Origin: Erythrophleum ivorense | Taxonomy: Eukaryota; Streptophyta; Magnoliopsida; Fabales; Fabaceae | Length of the DNA stretch: 64,000 nt | NCBI GenBank assembly: GCA_026724425.1 | Contig: JAIUCV010000118.1 | Span: 1,302,001 to 1,366,000, forward strand | Direction of reading: 5' to 3' | Shown: positions 1 through 11,550 of the stretch, one piece after another | How the letters are laid out: each line of letters starts with the position of its first letter | Position numbering within the stretch: the first letter of the stretch is position 1 | The notes under the pieces: generated by a model | Database searches by the model: none | The model's input: the letters and a program-made list of their open reading frames with translations, nothing else | Told to the model about the DNA's origin: nothing | Made by a program: the position numbers and the translations under genes

Positions 1-1502
1 CACACTTGCTTGAACTCTAGCTTAATCTATAAACCTCATTATAGTTCCATAATTGCACCTAATGAAGCAATACCCCTAAAATAAATTCTAGGCTCCATTC
101 TTTCCTTTCAAATATGATTCTTGACTCCTTTAAAGCCTCTTGGAGTCATCACACAATCAAAACCAAGAGCCTAATTATATGTTACTTTTTTAGGTCTCAT
201 TATGGAACATAAAGCACTAACTCACTTTCTATGGTTTCTAAATTTCTCCCAAGGCTTCCCTTCATATTCATTCATCATATAAGACTCAAAAATGGGTTTA
301 GAAAAATTTAAAACTCTCCCTAGCTACACAAACCCCTTTATGCCGAAGCTATGCAAGAAATAGGGCTTTTTTGAGTTTACTTTATTTTCTCAAGGGAGGA
401 TGCATATGGGGAGCCTCTTAGGGATCTTGGGAGATCATTTAAACTCTTATTTAGGCTTAGAAATCATCATATAAAATCATATTTTACAAGGTGCACTTGA
501 AACCCTAAGATTTGCACCTTGAAATTCCTTGGCCTTTTCTTGAATTTCTTTGCATATCCTTACTCTCCTCCCTTAAATTCATGGAATTCACCCTTGATTC
601 CCCTTAAAATTCCATCCCCCTAGCATCTACATACATGGGGCAAAATATGGAGAAGAAGGGGGCAGGAATAGCTACCATGGGATGCAAGATTTATCTTATT
701 TTCTTACTTTTTCTCACTTGAATCTTATGTTCTTTGAGCTCTTCTCTTCAAATCTGAATTTTTTCGTCAATTTTTCCTTTAAAACACATCCATATACTTC
801 ATTATAATCGTAGAAAATAAAGGAGAATGAAGGAGAAGAGGTTTGAAAGAGAAAGAGCATAAAAACTACTAAATTTCCATACATGAAGCCTTTGATTTCT
901 CCTCCTCTTTGCCTTCCTCTTATGCACCACTCTCCCTAGGGTTTTCCTCTGGTTTTGGCAGAACTTGGTCATGCAACATGAAGGTTGAAGAAGGGTACAT
1001 CATATATATAGGTGGGAGGAAGTTATACTTTTAAAAAATTTTCCTTTTGTCCTTCATTCTTGGCATTTTTGTTTCTCCTTTTAAACGAATCTGTCAAAGT
1101 TTGAGAACACTGATGTTGGTAAACATCCACCGAAGGGGCTTTAGCTGTTTCGAGCTTTCCCATGGTTTTCAGGGCCTTTGAGAACCCTGGGGAACTTAAA
1201 ATTTTCATTTAAAAAGCCCTCTTGTTTAAATTCCAAAATTTGCTCAAAATTATGAAAATGCCATTATGTTTCGTAAGTTTTCCGTAAGAAATTGTTTCTT
1301 TATTCTAGCTCTATTTTTCTTTCTAGCTAAGCCTGGGATTCTCATTTTTAGGAGTCTAGAATGCTTCCCAAATTTTTTGGAACCTTAACTACATCATTTC
1401 AGGGGACTTCCTTTTGTATTTGGTGAATTTTGTTCATATACGGAGAAATCGTGTGTTATGTTTCTCACGTTCTCTCTCGTTTTCTGAGAACGGGATGTTG
1501 CA
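1..1502 (-). repeat. 3' LTR of the family B element (partial)
   Basis: Aligns by eye with 8160-9597. In one 110-bp stretch (241 on against 8251 on) I count about 6 mismatches. On the minus strand the LTR begins TGCAACATCC at 1502, one change from the family start TGTAACATCC. It lacks about 105 bp near 1080 that the other LTR has at 9070-9175. Base 1 falls in the middle of the LTR, so roughly its last 2 kb are outside the window. Confidence 0.85.
1002..1010 (-). promoter_or_regulatory. TATA box of family B LTR
   Basis: The run TATATATA on the minus strand lies about 500 bp inside this LTR; the 105-bp deletion accounts for the shorter distance. The same box is found 570-595 bp inside other B copies (8995, 16918, 40507), which supports it as the U3 promoter. 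Confidence 0.55.
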
Positions 1503-1516
1503 TTTCTCCTCCCTTT
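1503..1516 (-). other. Polypurine tract of the family B element
   Basis: The minus strand reads AAAGGGAGGAGAAA directly before the LTR start. It follows TTTTGAGGACAAAATTT, a sequence typical of the end of plant Ty3/gypsy pol regions. The chromovirus at 60550-60590 has the same arrangement. It would prime plus-strand DNA synthesis. Confidence 0.7.
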
Positions 1517-4500
1517 AAATAAATTTTGTCCTCAAAATTTAGGGTACACTTTCTCTTACTCTTTTCTTTTCTGGCTAACTACTCTTTTCTTTCCCTTCTT
1601 TTTGGCTTTGTACACTTTTCTCAGTGATATCACTTGTTCGAATTTTCTCTTAGCCAGGGAATTTTCATACTAGCTCTTAATGAGAGCTTTACTATTATAA
1701 TGTACTAGCTAATTCTTTTCATAAGGGAAAGAAATTTCTAACTTTGGAGGCTTATCTTGGGAGAGCTTACTAATCATATTGGGTTAGTCTTAACCTGTTT
1801 GTAGGGATTAATGTTTCTTTCAGTGGACTTATTTACACATTTAGGGAGGTAATTCATTTTGTTTCAAGTCTCCCATGTCCTCTCTTAATGGCTTCTCATA
1901 ACATCTCATGATTTTTTTAATCATTAGAGCCATCAGAAGTTTCTGTCTATTTATTGTTTTAAAGTATGCTATCCATTGTTTAATCTTTGCGTTCTTTCTT
2001 ACTAGCTCATCCCATGATTACAATTCACATTCTTTCTGTCATAGGCCTTACATCTCAATCACTTACTAGGATTATAACTCCTTTGAGGAGTTTCAACTTT
2101 CAATGATCCCAATTTCTCTATGTACTACTACATCTGTCTCTGTAGGCCAGGACTTTTCCTCACTTTCTTTGCTCACTTACAGTGGCATTTTATAGTCCCC
2201 CATTTCAACACTGATAGGCCTTACATACATGTCTCATACTGGCATCGAAAAGTTATTACCACTGACTACTGCTAAGTTCTAGTGGGATGCTATCTATTCT
2301 CACAGTTTTACTCACTAGAGGTATATTGTACATCCTTCGGTTAGGGTGATTGTCTGCTTCGTAATGGTTCATCTAGATCTAACTCTGGAGAGCTAATTTC
2401 TTACTTTTCTCATCCTATTTACTATGCTTATCTCTCAAGAAAGCTAGTTAGTGGTTTAACTATCTGAGTAAAGCCTTCATATCTCTATGGCAACGGTCTA
2501 CCAGATTTAAGAGATCTCTAGTCTCTGAGATAAAAGCTAGCTAAAACTATATTGGTCTCTAAGACTAACTGCTTTATAAAAGCTATCTTAGGCCGTCATC
2601 TCACCAGAGAACTATCATGCTGTGGCTAGGGTTCTTTGTAACTCTATGGGATCTACTGTGATCCTTGGGCCTATTGCGACCTCTCAGAGTCCTGCTAGGG
2701 TCTATAATAACCTGCTGTACTATGTTGGGATCTACTATGATCCATCTCTGACGTTAAAGCCTAAGATCACTGTATTTGATAGTAAAATACATGCTCACTA
2801 AGTCTAGTAACCATCACTCATAATAGCTAAGGATAAACTCAGAAGTACATCATGCTCTTTGTGCGTAGTGGGTTCTGTGTGATCTAATTCTCTAGGATCT
2901 ATTCATATTGATACTCAGGAGCATTTTAATTTTTCACTCATCACTTTTCATAGGATCCTCAGATTCCCACTACAGCTTTTACTTGGACTTTCTTTCTTAC
3001 TCTATTGACTTACTTACTTTACGTGTACTCATTCTAGCCTTCCTCTCATATCCTGCCGTTTTTAACTATGCCCATGTTATGCTTTTAAGTGCTTTGGCAC
3101 TAGGGCATCTCACACACTAAGTGTGGCTAATATCCTTGGCAAAAGAGAGGCTATACATTGGTCCCTTCTTATTTTATTTACATGTACTGCAAGGGACTCA
3201 AATTATACATACTGAATTTATGCTATCTGAATCTGAACATTCTCTACTAGGGATCCCTTTCCGCATGCTTTCCTTACTATTTTGATATTACTGAAATCCT
3301 TTTACCTTTCTGTTCTGACTCATTTCATTCTTTAACTAACTAGGATACTCTTCGATTATCGGAACACTTTGATGATTGATGCCATTGTTTACTATGCACT
3401 TAATTCACATTACTACTGGGTTAGCTAGACCCAATATTATGTAGCCTCTATTGCAAGAAAACCATAACATCAAACACTAATATGCTGGCGCTTCATGATT
3501 GAGGTCAAAGTCATTATTGCCAGTATATTACAAGTTTCCTAATAATCTAAAGTATTCCTCTCATACTTTTCTCTATCTGCCCTATTTTCGTAGGATACTT
3601 GGGGAAAACATGATTCTCTTCTCTACTTTGTCCCGAGATCACTATACATTGCTCGAAGTTTTTACTTCGGGCGCTATCATGCTAGAAGGGCATCTATGCC
3701 AAGGAGAAGTGTACTTTCTTAAACATTTAAGCACACCAACTTAATATCTATTCTCAATCTATTATGTATGTGGCTTGAATACTATCATATGTTCTCTTTC
3801 TACCTTTCTTATCCTTTTACTTAGGTAAAAGGATGTTTTACTACTTGCTATTTCTGTTGCCAATTCAGGTTTCTTTACGCTTAAGAGTGCCTACCTTTTC
3901 CCTAGACTCCTCTACTCATTCACTTTTTGTAACATTAAAGGGGTCTACTTGTCGTTCATACTCTTATTTTGCTTTAGGTAGACCATCCCTTAGTAAGAAG
4001 GATTCTATTTCATATAATTCTAGGAATTTTATTCTATGGCGCTCTCAACTTGTACTTTTTCTCTACATAAAATGAGGCTCGCCTTCTTAGGTAGTCTTTA
4101 GCTCCCTCAGCTTCCCTAAGGGTACTATAGCACTAACTATTTGTTTCAGCTTATTTCTACATTTGGATCAGAGTTAGGCTTTCTTTCTATTTAGTCTCTT
4201 TAGTTTCATCCCCAGGAGCATAGTATACTCTTTTCTAGGGTTTTACTAACCCCATCTAGGATACATACTTTCACTGTCCGGATTTTAGCTTACTGAAAGC
4301 TTATGCTCTACTGGGTGCTCTAATCACACATGTGCTTTAACCTTATATTATTCTCATATTAGGGAGTTCGTTTAACTAATTATTGGACCCCTATCCATTT
4401 ACCTCTCTAGCTTAGTTTACTCATCTAATCATGACTAAAGCGAGGCATCTTTTCTGTAGCTAGTTTCTTAGCTCCTCCTTGCTTCCTTTATCACTATACT

Positions 4501-5146
4501 TTATAGTTCAAGGGGGTCTATCTAGGGGAATTTACTAACCACTACTGGTGGTTTTCCTGACTTAGAATGTCTTATCTTTCATTTCTCGATCTAGGGAGAA
4601 CTTTCACTGAGCCTTTCATTTACATATCTCACTTGGAATGATGCTACTGATCATTTCTCCTAGACTTTAGCTTATGCTCAGCCTAAGCTAGCCATCTCAT
4701 CAGACCTGTAGCTTACTAACTATTCTTATTATTTTTTGAGTCTCTGTTGCTGGGCTACTTATACTTTCCTGTAGGTGTTACCTATGAGGTACACCTTTCA
4801 AGGCCACGCACTATATGTCTCACTGCTGGTAGTCTTATCTTACGTTATCTTAAGACTACATTAACATTCTATCATTTAGTGTCTCACAGGGTAGCACCCT
4901 AGGTTGGAGTTAATGCCTTAAAGGTGGGTCTCATCAACCTTATCATCCCTGTGTCTAACTTTCTTTATGCTGAGCTCTTTTCTCAGTCTCATTTGCTAGG
5001 CCTACGAATTTCTTACTAATCTTTCATAACTATTGAATACCTTTTTCTCTACTTATACTAGGGGTTCCCACTCTCTGTAGGTTGTCTGACCCTTTATCAA
5101 CTCCTTTCTCAAGTTGGCCTGAATATGACCAATAAGGCATTCATGG

Positions 5147-5320
5147 TGCCATTCGCCATGGTTAACATGTCATTTGCTGCAGCTAATCAGCCTCGGGTTT
5201 ACCCTAGTTTTCTTGTCTGAGTATTGGCTGTGGCGAGGAACTCTCTGGATTGTCTCGCTACTTCCATGGAATAATTGGCTGTGGCTAAGCAATTAATTGG
5301 TCGTGGCTAATAGCCTTTGA
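5147..5320. repeat. Decayed GCCGCGGCTAA-type motif cluster in family B interior
   Basis: Words such as GCCATGGTTAA, GCTGCAGCTAA, GCTGTGGCGAGG, GCTGTGGCTAAG and GTCGTGGCTAA recur here. They look like CpG-to-TpG/CpA derivatives of the GCCGCGGCnAA word found in family A LTRs (36299-36614). The matching cluster in the other B interior is at 47336-47500. Confidence 0.6.
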
Positions 5321-6045
5321 TTGGCTTACTTTTTCAGGGATTGGATTTTCATCCTTGGCCACCCACCCAAGCCTCATTGTCTCTATACCTAGCCCATCAT
5401 CAAGTTAGAGAATTCTACCTCTTGCTTCATTCATACATAATTACCTGTTATCTTAGGGCTGTCAGGGCTCTAAAGTGTAGCTTGTAACTTAACCTCTGGC
5501 TCGAGGGAATTAACCTTTTGGACTCTGAAACTTATCTAGGCATTTGGGTATTGTGGCTAGGAGGTGACTCTTTTTCTCATTTCCCCCTTTAAACTAATCC
5601 TGCGCAGCCGCAGTCTCATCTCATACCGCGCTGCATCCCACTTGTCTCTGCATTACGTGAGACATCTTGGAATGGCCTGAGTATGACTACCAAAGAGAAT
5701 TGGGCCTCAGAAAATTTCTCTAGCAAGCCTCTTTATATCAACAAGATCATTTCTCATTGTTTATGTCTAGGGCTTGTTACTGATCCTAGCGAGTTATCAT
5801 ATCTCATCAAGCTCTAACCTTCGGATCCTTTAGCTCTGCTCAAGCTATCATAGAGGCTAGCCTTTCTTAATATCCACTCTCAACTCTAAGACCATTCTAC
5901 AACTTATTCATCATGAGCAAAGCCACAACCTATCCTTATACACCCCACATATCTCATATAAGGCTCTACTTATCCATTCAAGCCTTTACATAGCTCAATT
6001 GTTACATCCTCAAGCCAAATCCAATCTGAGAGAGCCTGAAACTTT

Positions 6046-6057
6046 GCTCTGATACCA
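6046..6057 (-). other. Primer binding site, initiator tRNA-Met type
   Basis: The minus strand reads TGGTATCAGAGC five bases inside the LTR end. It matches the complement of the plant initiator tRNA-Met 3' end, the usual primer of Ty3/gypsy and many copia elements. Confidence 0.85.
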
Positions 6058-7669
6058 ATAAATGTAAAACCATAATTTCTAGCTCATTTTTATTATATTT
6101 GCATGCTCATATGACACATTCCACGAGGGGAAGTAAGAAAACCCATTAAAATAATACATTTCTTTGTATTGCGTCGTGTATAAAAATTTTCATTCGGTGT
6201 CATGTGGGCCATGTAGGCTCATACAATAAATTTTCATATTTAATTATATGAATACAACTCATTTGAATCATTAAAAGTGGCCTACACCTCAAGAAACTCA
6301 AAGGGAAGCATGGAATTAACACATATATTTTCAGCTAGCTTTTGCCCTTTTTCAGTCACAAATTTAGAAAATCATAACTAATTCTAGAAAAATAAAAATC
6401 ATGCATTCATGGCCATTCTAGAAATATACAGATGTCTACTTCATACTAAAAATATGCCCAGACCATAAAATCCATCACAGAGGACGTTTGATATCCGAAA
6501 AGGTCCAGAGGTCAAGCTGTTTATTGGTTCTATCATAGATTTTTGCAGCAAACTTTAGAAATGTCCAATTAATTCCACAAAAATCCAATCCATGAAAATG
6601 ATACCAATATGGAAATCTGTGGATGTTTTCTAGAGGGAAAAAATAACTCTAGACTAGTTCAGGCAGCAAGACCTTGAAATCTAATCAAATAGTAACTAAT
6701 GTTGGGTGGAGTTCCTGATACTGGACAGATTCTTTGAAAATTCATATCTCCCTCTCTAGACATCCAAATGAGGTGCTTCTAACAAGTCACTATGAATGTC
6801 TAGTTTCTCTGTATAAAAGTTCATGGCAATTGGACATCATTTGAGCCCTGTGTGACAGATTTCATTTTCAGACCAGTATGAACAGTGACATGACCAAAAT
6901 TAGAAAATTTTCTAACTTTAAAAATTCATCAAATATTCTATAGACCTCCAAAAATTTTGTTCTTTAGCTTCCCAATAAGTTCTAATTGCATGCCAAATCT
7001 CAGATCAAGAAGAGCTCATTTGGATAAAAAGTGACATAGGGTTCTATTATGGTCAATTTTGGCTCCATATGGGATGCCAAAATGTCTAAATGGCTTTTCT
7101 TAGGGTTTGGCACCTCTTGGGTAAGTCCAAAAACATAATTAGGACTTGTGTGAGATGCCAAAATGGTCCCAAACTTTACGCATCTCATTTTGGCCATCTC
7201 ATCTACACTTATACACATTTCCATAATGTCATCCAAGAAGCTCATTTGCTAAAACATGTTCAAATCACATTCTAATGGTCACATAACATATTCTCTCATT
7301 CATACATGACATATTATCATAATTACATGTGTTCATGACATCATGATACATATACATCTATGGATTATATCATTTGCCAATTGTATGGTTTCAAAGTAAC
7401 AAAATTCAAGTACTTTGTTGTCATCCTCAAGGTGGTTAGCTTCCATTACCTTGCTCTCTTGGTCCACCTAGCATGTTAGAACATTTGAGAGGAGGGAATG
7501 AGATTCAAAGAATCCCAATAGCTCATCTCCCATTCAATCATACATAATGGATGCAAACAAGTCTCATAAATGCATGTATGGTCATGTTGACATGTACAAA
7601 CACTCAAGAAGCATTTTCATCATTTGAGAATGTCATACATAGCATACAAAGACTTGCCAAGCAAATGGA

Positions 7670-7860
7670 TTGGCCTCACCCAATGTCTTATGGATATTGG
7701 ACTTGCCTCACCCATTCTTTAAGAGATTCTTAGACTCAACCATACTCTTGGGAGCCCATCTTGCTTTTGGGAGACTCTTTGCTTTGTCTCAACCAATCTC
7801 AAGGGTTCTTAGCTTATTCTTACCATGGCTAAGGGTTCTTAGCCTCACCACACTCAAGCA
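7670..7860 (-). repeat. About 31-bp minisatellite inside family B LTR
   Basis: Degenerate units of about 31 bp built around CCAAAAGTCCCT and GGGTGAG (here in reverse complement, e.g. CTCACCCA). The same block is found in every sufficiently long B copy; it is clearest at 55338-55515. Confidence 0.6.
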
Positions 7861-8994
7861 AACCAAAGCATACATCAAAAACATCATATAAAAGAATATT
7901 GTAACATCATGGTATCATAGAATTAAAGTCATGTTCGAACACTTTTCATAGTTTAAAAATACATATACATACATTTAAGACAAGCTAAGCACACATCCAT
8001 GCATGAAAGAAGGTGGAGAGAGCTACCTTGGAAATAATTACACACTTTTTCCTTTGAATCTAACTCCCCTTTTTGGCCACACACATACAAAAGTGTGGGG
8101 AAGTTTGCTCTTGGCCTAAACACAATTTATAGAAGCCAATTAAGTTTATGGAATTAATTCTAAGGCCAGACACTTGCTTGAACTCTACATGTTGCTTCTT
8201 TAGGTCTTATTATGGAACATAAAGCACTAACTCACTTTCTATGATTTCTAAATTTCTTCCAAGGCTTCCCATCATATTCATTCATCATATAGGACTTAAA
8301 AATGGGCTTAGAAAAATTTAAAACTCTCCCTAGCTACACAAACCCCTTTAGGCCGAAGCTATGCAAGAAATAGGGCTTTTTCGAGTTTACTTTGCTTTCT
8401 CAAGGGAGGATGCATATGGGGAGCCTCTTAGGAATCTTGGGAGCTCATTTAAACTCTTATTTAGGCCTAAGAATCATCATACAAAATCAGATTTTACAAG
8501 GTGTACTTGAAACCCTAGGGTTTGCACCTTGAAATTCCATGGCCTTTTCTTGAATTTCTTTGCATATCCTTACTCTCCTCCCTTAAATTCATGGAATTCA
8601 CCCTTGGTTGCCCTTAAAATTCTATCCCTCTAGCATCTACATACATGGGATGAAATATGGAGAAGAAGGGGGAGGAATAGCTACCATGGATGCAAGATTT
8701 ACCTTATTTTCTTGCTTTTTCTCACTTGAATGTTATGTTCTTTGAGGTCCTCTCTTCAAATCCGAATTTCCCCTCAATTTCTCCTTTAGAACACATCCAT
8801 ATGCTTCATTATAATAATAGGAAATAAAGGAGAATGAAGGAGAAGAGGTTTGGAAGAGAAAGAGCATGAAAAACTACTAAATTTTCATACGTTAAGCCTT
8901 TGATTTCTACTCCTCTTTGCCATCTCCCTAGGGTTTTCCTCTGGTTTTGGGCAAAACTTGGTCATGCAACATGAAGGGAGAAGAAGGGTGCATC

Positions 8995-9003
8995 ATATAT
9001 ATA
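8995..9003 (-). promoter_or_regulatory. TATA box of family B 5' LTR
   Basis: CTATATATATGATG on the minus strand, 594 bp from the LTR start. The position is conserved among B copies. Transcription of the element would begin about 30 bp further in, toward lower coordinates. Confidence 0.6.
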
Positions 9004-9597
9004 GATGGGAGGAAGTTACACTTTTTAAAAATTCCTATTTTGTCCTTCGTTCTTGGAATTTTCATTTCTCCTTCATTTTAGCTTCTTTTTTAGAACTATC
9101 TTTTCTATTATGAAATTTTGATTCCCAATTTAGTAAAATACCTTTGGAATCACTCAAATCGGAGCTAAAACCTTCCTGAATGAATCTGTCAAAGTTCGGG
9201 TACACTAACGTTAGAAAACATCCACCGGAGGGGCTTTAGCTGTCCTGGGCCTTCCCATGGTTTTCAGGGCCTCTGAAAACCTTGGGAAACTCAAAACTTT
9301 TGTTTAAAAAGCCCTCTTGTGTAAATTCCAAAGTTTGCTCAAAATTACAAAAATGCCATCACATTTCGTAACTTTTCCGTAAGAAATTATTTCTTCATTC
9401 TAGCTTCGTTTTTCTTTCCCTTTGAGCCTGAGATTCTCATTTTTAAGAGTCTAAAATACTTTTCAAATTTTTTGGGACCTTAACTACATCATTTCAAGAG
9501 ACTTCCTTTTGTATTCGGTGAATTTTATTCGTTTATGGAGAAACCGTGCATTACGTTTCTCACGTTCTCTCTCGTTTTCTAAGAACTGGATGTTACA

Positions 9598-10179
9598 ACA
9601 AGTAAGTTTAGTAAGGTTAACAATTAGTTTTAAACCTATATAAGTTCATTTTTCATATTTTAAAACTCTCTCTCAACATTCAATCAATTAAATACCATTT
9701 TTTTTTACCTTTCATTCTTTTATTTCACCTTGCTTAATTCATGTTTTTATTTTTAAATATTTATCACTTTGTTTACACTTTTTTCTTCCTTTATTTTAGC
9801 CTATTATCATAGGTATTAGCTATATATAGTCTAAGCCTTGAACCGGGCACTTTATACAGTAGCCTAAGGATTTATAACTGAGGAATAAAATCCCTTCCTT
9901 GGTGAAATCACTTGAATAGTGGGAATCAAAAGTATCAACCAATTGAGCCATTTGGCTTGTCATTCCCAATTTTATAGATAACAATTTTTGGCTTACTTGG
10001 TAGGATCACAACAAAATTCCAATCTAATTTGCATCACTTGGTTACAACTATAGGTGTGTATACACCTATGATTTGGGAAAAACTTAAGTGGTATAAATAC
10101 AGCTCAAGTAAAGAAGAATAGAAGCCATAAAACTTTTGACCTGTAGGTTCAGCCTATTGTGTTGTCAAGTTAAGGCATG
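9598..10179. other. AT-rich old sequence, no gene
   Basis: A stretch of about 580 bp between the family B element and the copia solo LTR. It has a TATA-like CCTATATAAG near 9637 and a CTCTCTC-rich tract after it, resembling an LTR or leader, but no matching copy lies in the window. The sequence that continues after the copia LTR holds a Tat-type gag remnant, so this may be leader of the same old element. Confidence 0.35.
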
Positions 10180-11139
10180 CCATCTGTTGGAGATTGTGCC
10201 CTAGGCCAATCATTGTATTATGAACATTGTATTTTATTAAGGAAAATAAGTTTTTCTTTTATTGTATTTATTATATTGTTTTCATTTTTATTGTAATAAT
10301 AATATCCTTGGATAAATCATATTGATTATTCTAAATATCCCTAGTCAATCATTTTTGTGGGAACGATGATGAACTAAGGCTAGTATGATTTTGATTGATG
10401 ATTATATGTTAATCATATATGAGGATACAAATCAAAATCATAGGCACTTGTTAGGATACATGATGCTGGATCGACCCGTCATGAGATAACTACATAGATC
10501 AAGTCATAAGTGTATATCATATATAGCTGTGTCATTGAACCCTCAGCCCTGAGATCACCATAGATTCCTACATGAGGAACACTGTGCTTTGACTTCATCA
10601 AAAGTCACCTTTAATAGGGTGATCATAAAGGCTATGACTAGACATAGTAGAATCCATGTAGAAGAAGATAAGTGGTCAAGATGAAATTTGTCATTCTCAT
10701 TAGTAGAGAGATATCTCTGGGCCACTTAATGAGTGAGATTGAAAAAAATGCATGGTTGTGCTCAGATGAAGAGTTTTTCATTTGTTTTATCAATCTGCTC
10801 GTAGATTGAGAAAGTGACAGTTGAGTAAAATGAGAATGACATTTCCATGCCTTATACTTGACCTAAATATTGTGTAATGAAAGGGTTGTGATAGAGTTAT
10901 ATGATAGGTTGTATCGGATCACCGATCTTTATATGATTTAGGTAGTCACAATGTCTTGCTAGAGATCACTTGTGATTTGTGGATAAAATAACATTATTGG
11001 CCTACTGCAAACATCATATGAGCCTACAGGGTCACATAAAGAACAGACCAACTCGAGCTAAAATGTCCAAATTCATTGAATCTAAAAATGTGTCTAGATT
11101 CTATGAATGTAACATTCAATTTAAGGTGGAGGATTTTCA

Positions 11140-11415
11140 TAAATATATTTGATATATTGTATATTTCAATATATATATATCATCTAATTAATTTAAATGA
11201 GTTAGTTTATATTTGATTCTATATGATAGATTTAAATTTAAATTAATGTGATAATTTGAATTTAATCTATGTGATAAATTAAATTTAAAGTTGATTCTAG
11301 ATTTAGATTATGTAGTTAGTTTAAATTTATTCTATAGGATAGATTTAAATTTAAATTGATCTATTTAATTATGATTTGGATTAATTTAAATAATGCATTT
11401 AAATAAATTATTTCT
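11140..11415 (+). repeat. AT-rich degenerate repeats in copia LTR U3
   Basis: Variants of GATAGATTTAAATTTAAATT and GTGATAAATTAAATTTAAAG recur several times just upstream of the TATA box. They look like degenerate tandem units of about 50-60 bp and may be enhancer-like, but no function can be read from them. Confidence 0.5.
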
Positions 11416-11445
11416 ATCTTAAAAAACCCTAACATAACATACCTC

Positions 11446-11453
11446 TATAAATA
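11446..11453 (+). promoter_or_regulatory. TATA box of the copia LTR
   Basis: TATAAATA in CCTCTATAAATAAAGAGG, followed by a GAGA-rich leader. It is the only strong TATA box in this LTR. Confidence 0.6.
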
Positions 11454-11550
11454 AAGAGGCTATGGTTTTCTTGGAGGATGATAATTTTTTTAGAGAGAGC
11501 CACCTCCCACGCTAGAGAGAGAAAGTGTACGGATGTTTAGAGAGAGAAAG

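Larger units (their letters stand above)
1503..6062 (-). mobile_element. Noncoding internal domain of the family B element
   Basis: A 4.56-kb stretch lies between the polypurine tract and the primer binding site. I translated parts of the minus strand and found no protease DSG, RT, RNase H, integrase or chromodomain motif. The part next to the primer site (about 4500-6062) is repeated in the opposite orientation at 46586-48195 with clear similarity, including the stretch rich in decayed GCCGCGGC-type words at 5147-5320. Conservation of noncoding sequence between two copies suggests it was carried as a unit rather than being random decay. Confidence 0.7.
1..9597 (-). mobile_element. Family B LARD-like LTR retrotransposon, left end cut by the window
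   Basis: Seen: two direct copies of the same LTR, at 1-1502 and 6063-9597, flank a 4.56-kb internal domain. A primer binding site lies next to the right LTR and a polypurine tract next to the left LTR, so the element reads on the minus strand. No open frame longer than about 80 codons lies in the internal domain, and I recognise no gag, protease, RT or integrase motif. Known: long LTRs around a long noncoding interior define LARDs, which depend on enzymes made by other elements. The outer left end and its target duplication are outside the window; the right flank is ACAAG. It could instead be an autonomous element decayed past recognition, but a second copy (46586-48195) is also noncoding over the matching part. 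Confidence 0.8.
6063..9597 (-). repeat. 5' LTR of the family B element (3535 bp)
   Basis: Boundaries: TGTAACATCC on the minus strand at 9597 and TTTTACA at 6063, next to the primer site. A deletion of about 160 bp near 8180, relative to 1-180 and to the copy at 37620-37800, distinguishes it from its partner. The LTR carries the three family B landmarks: a TATA box about 590 bp in, short GGGTGAG repeats (7670-7860), and a proximal third with roughly 190-bp periodic units (6380-6990). No gene is present; short open frames at 7000-7890 lie over these repeats and are not conserved. Confidence 0.85.
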
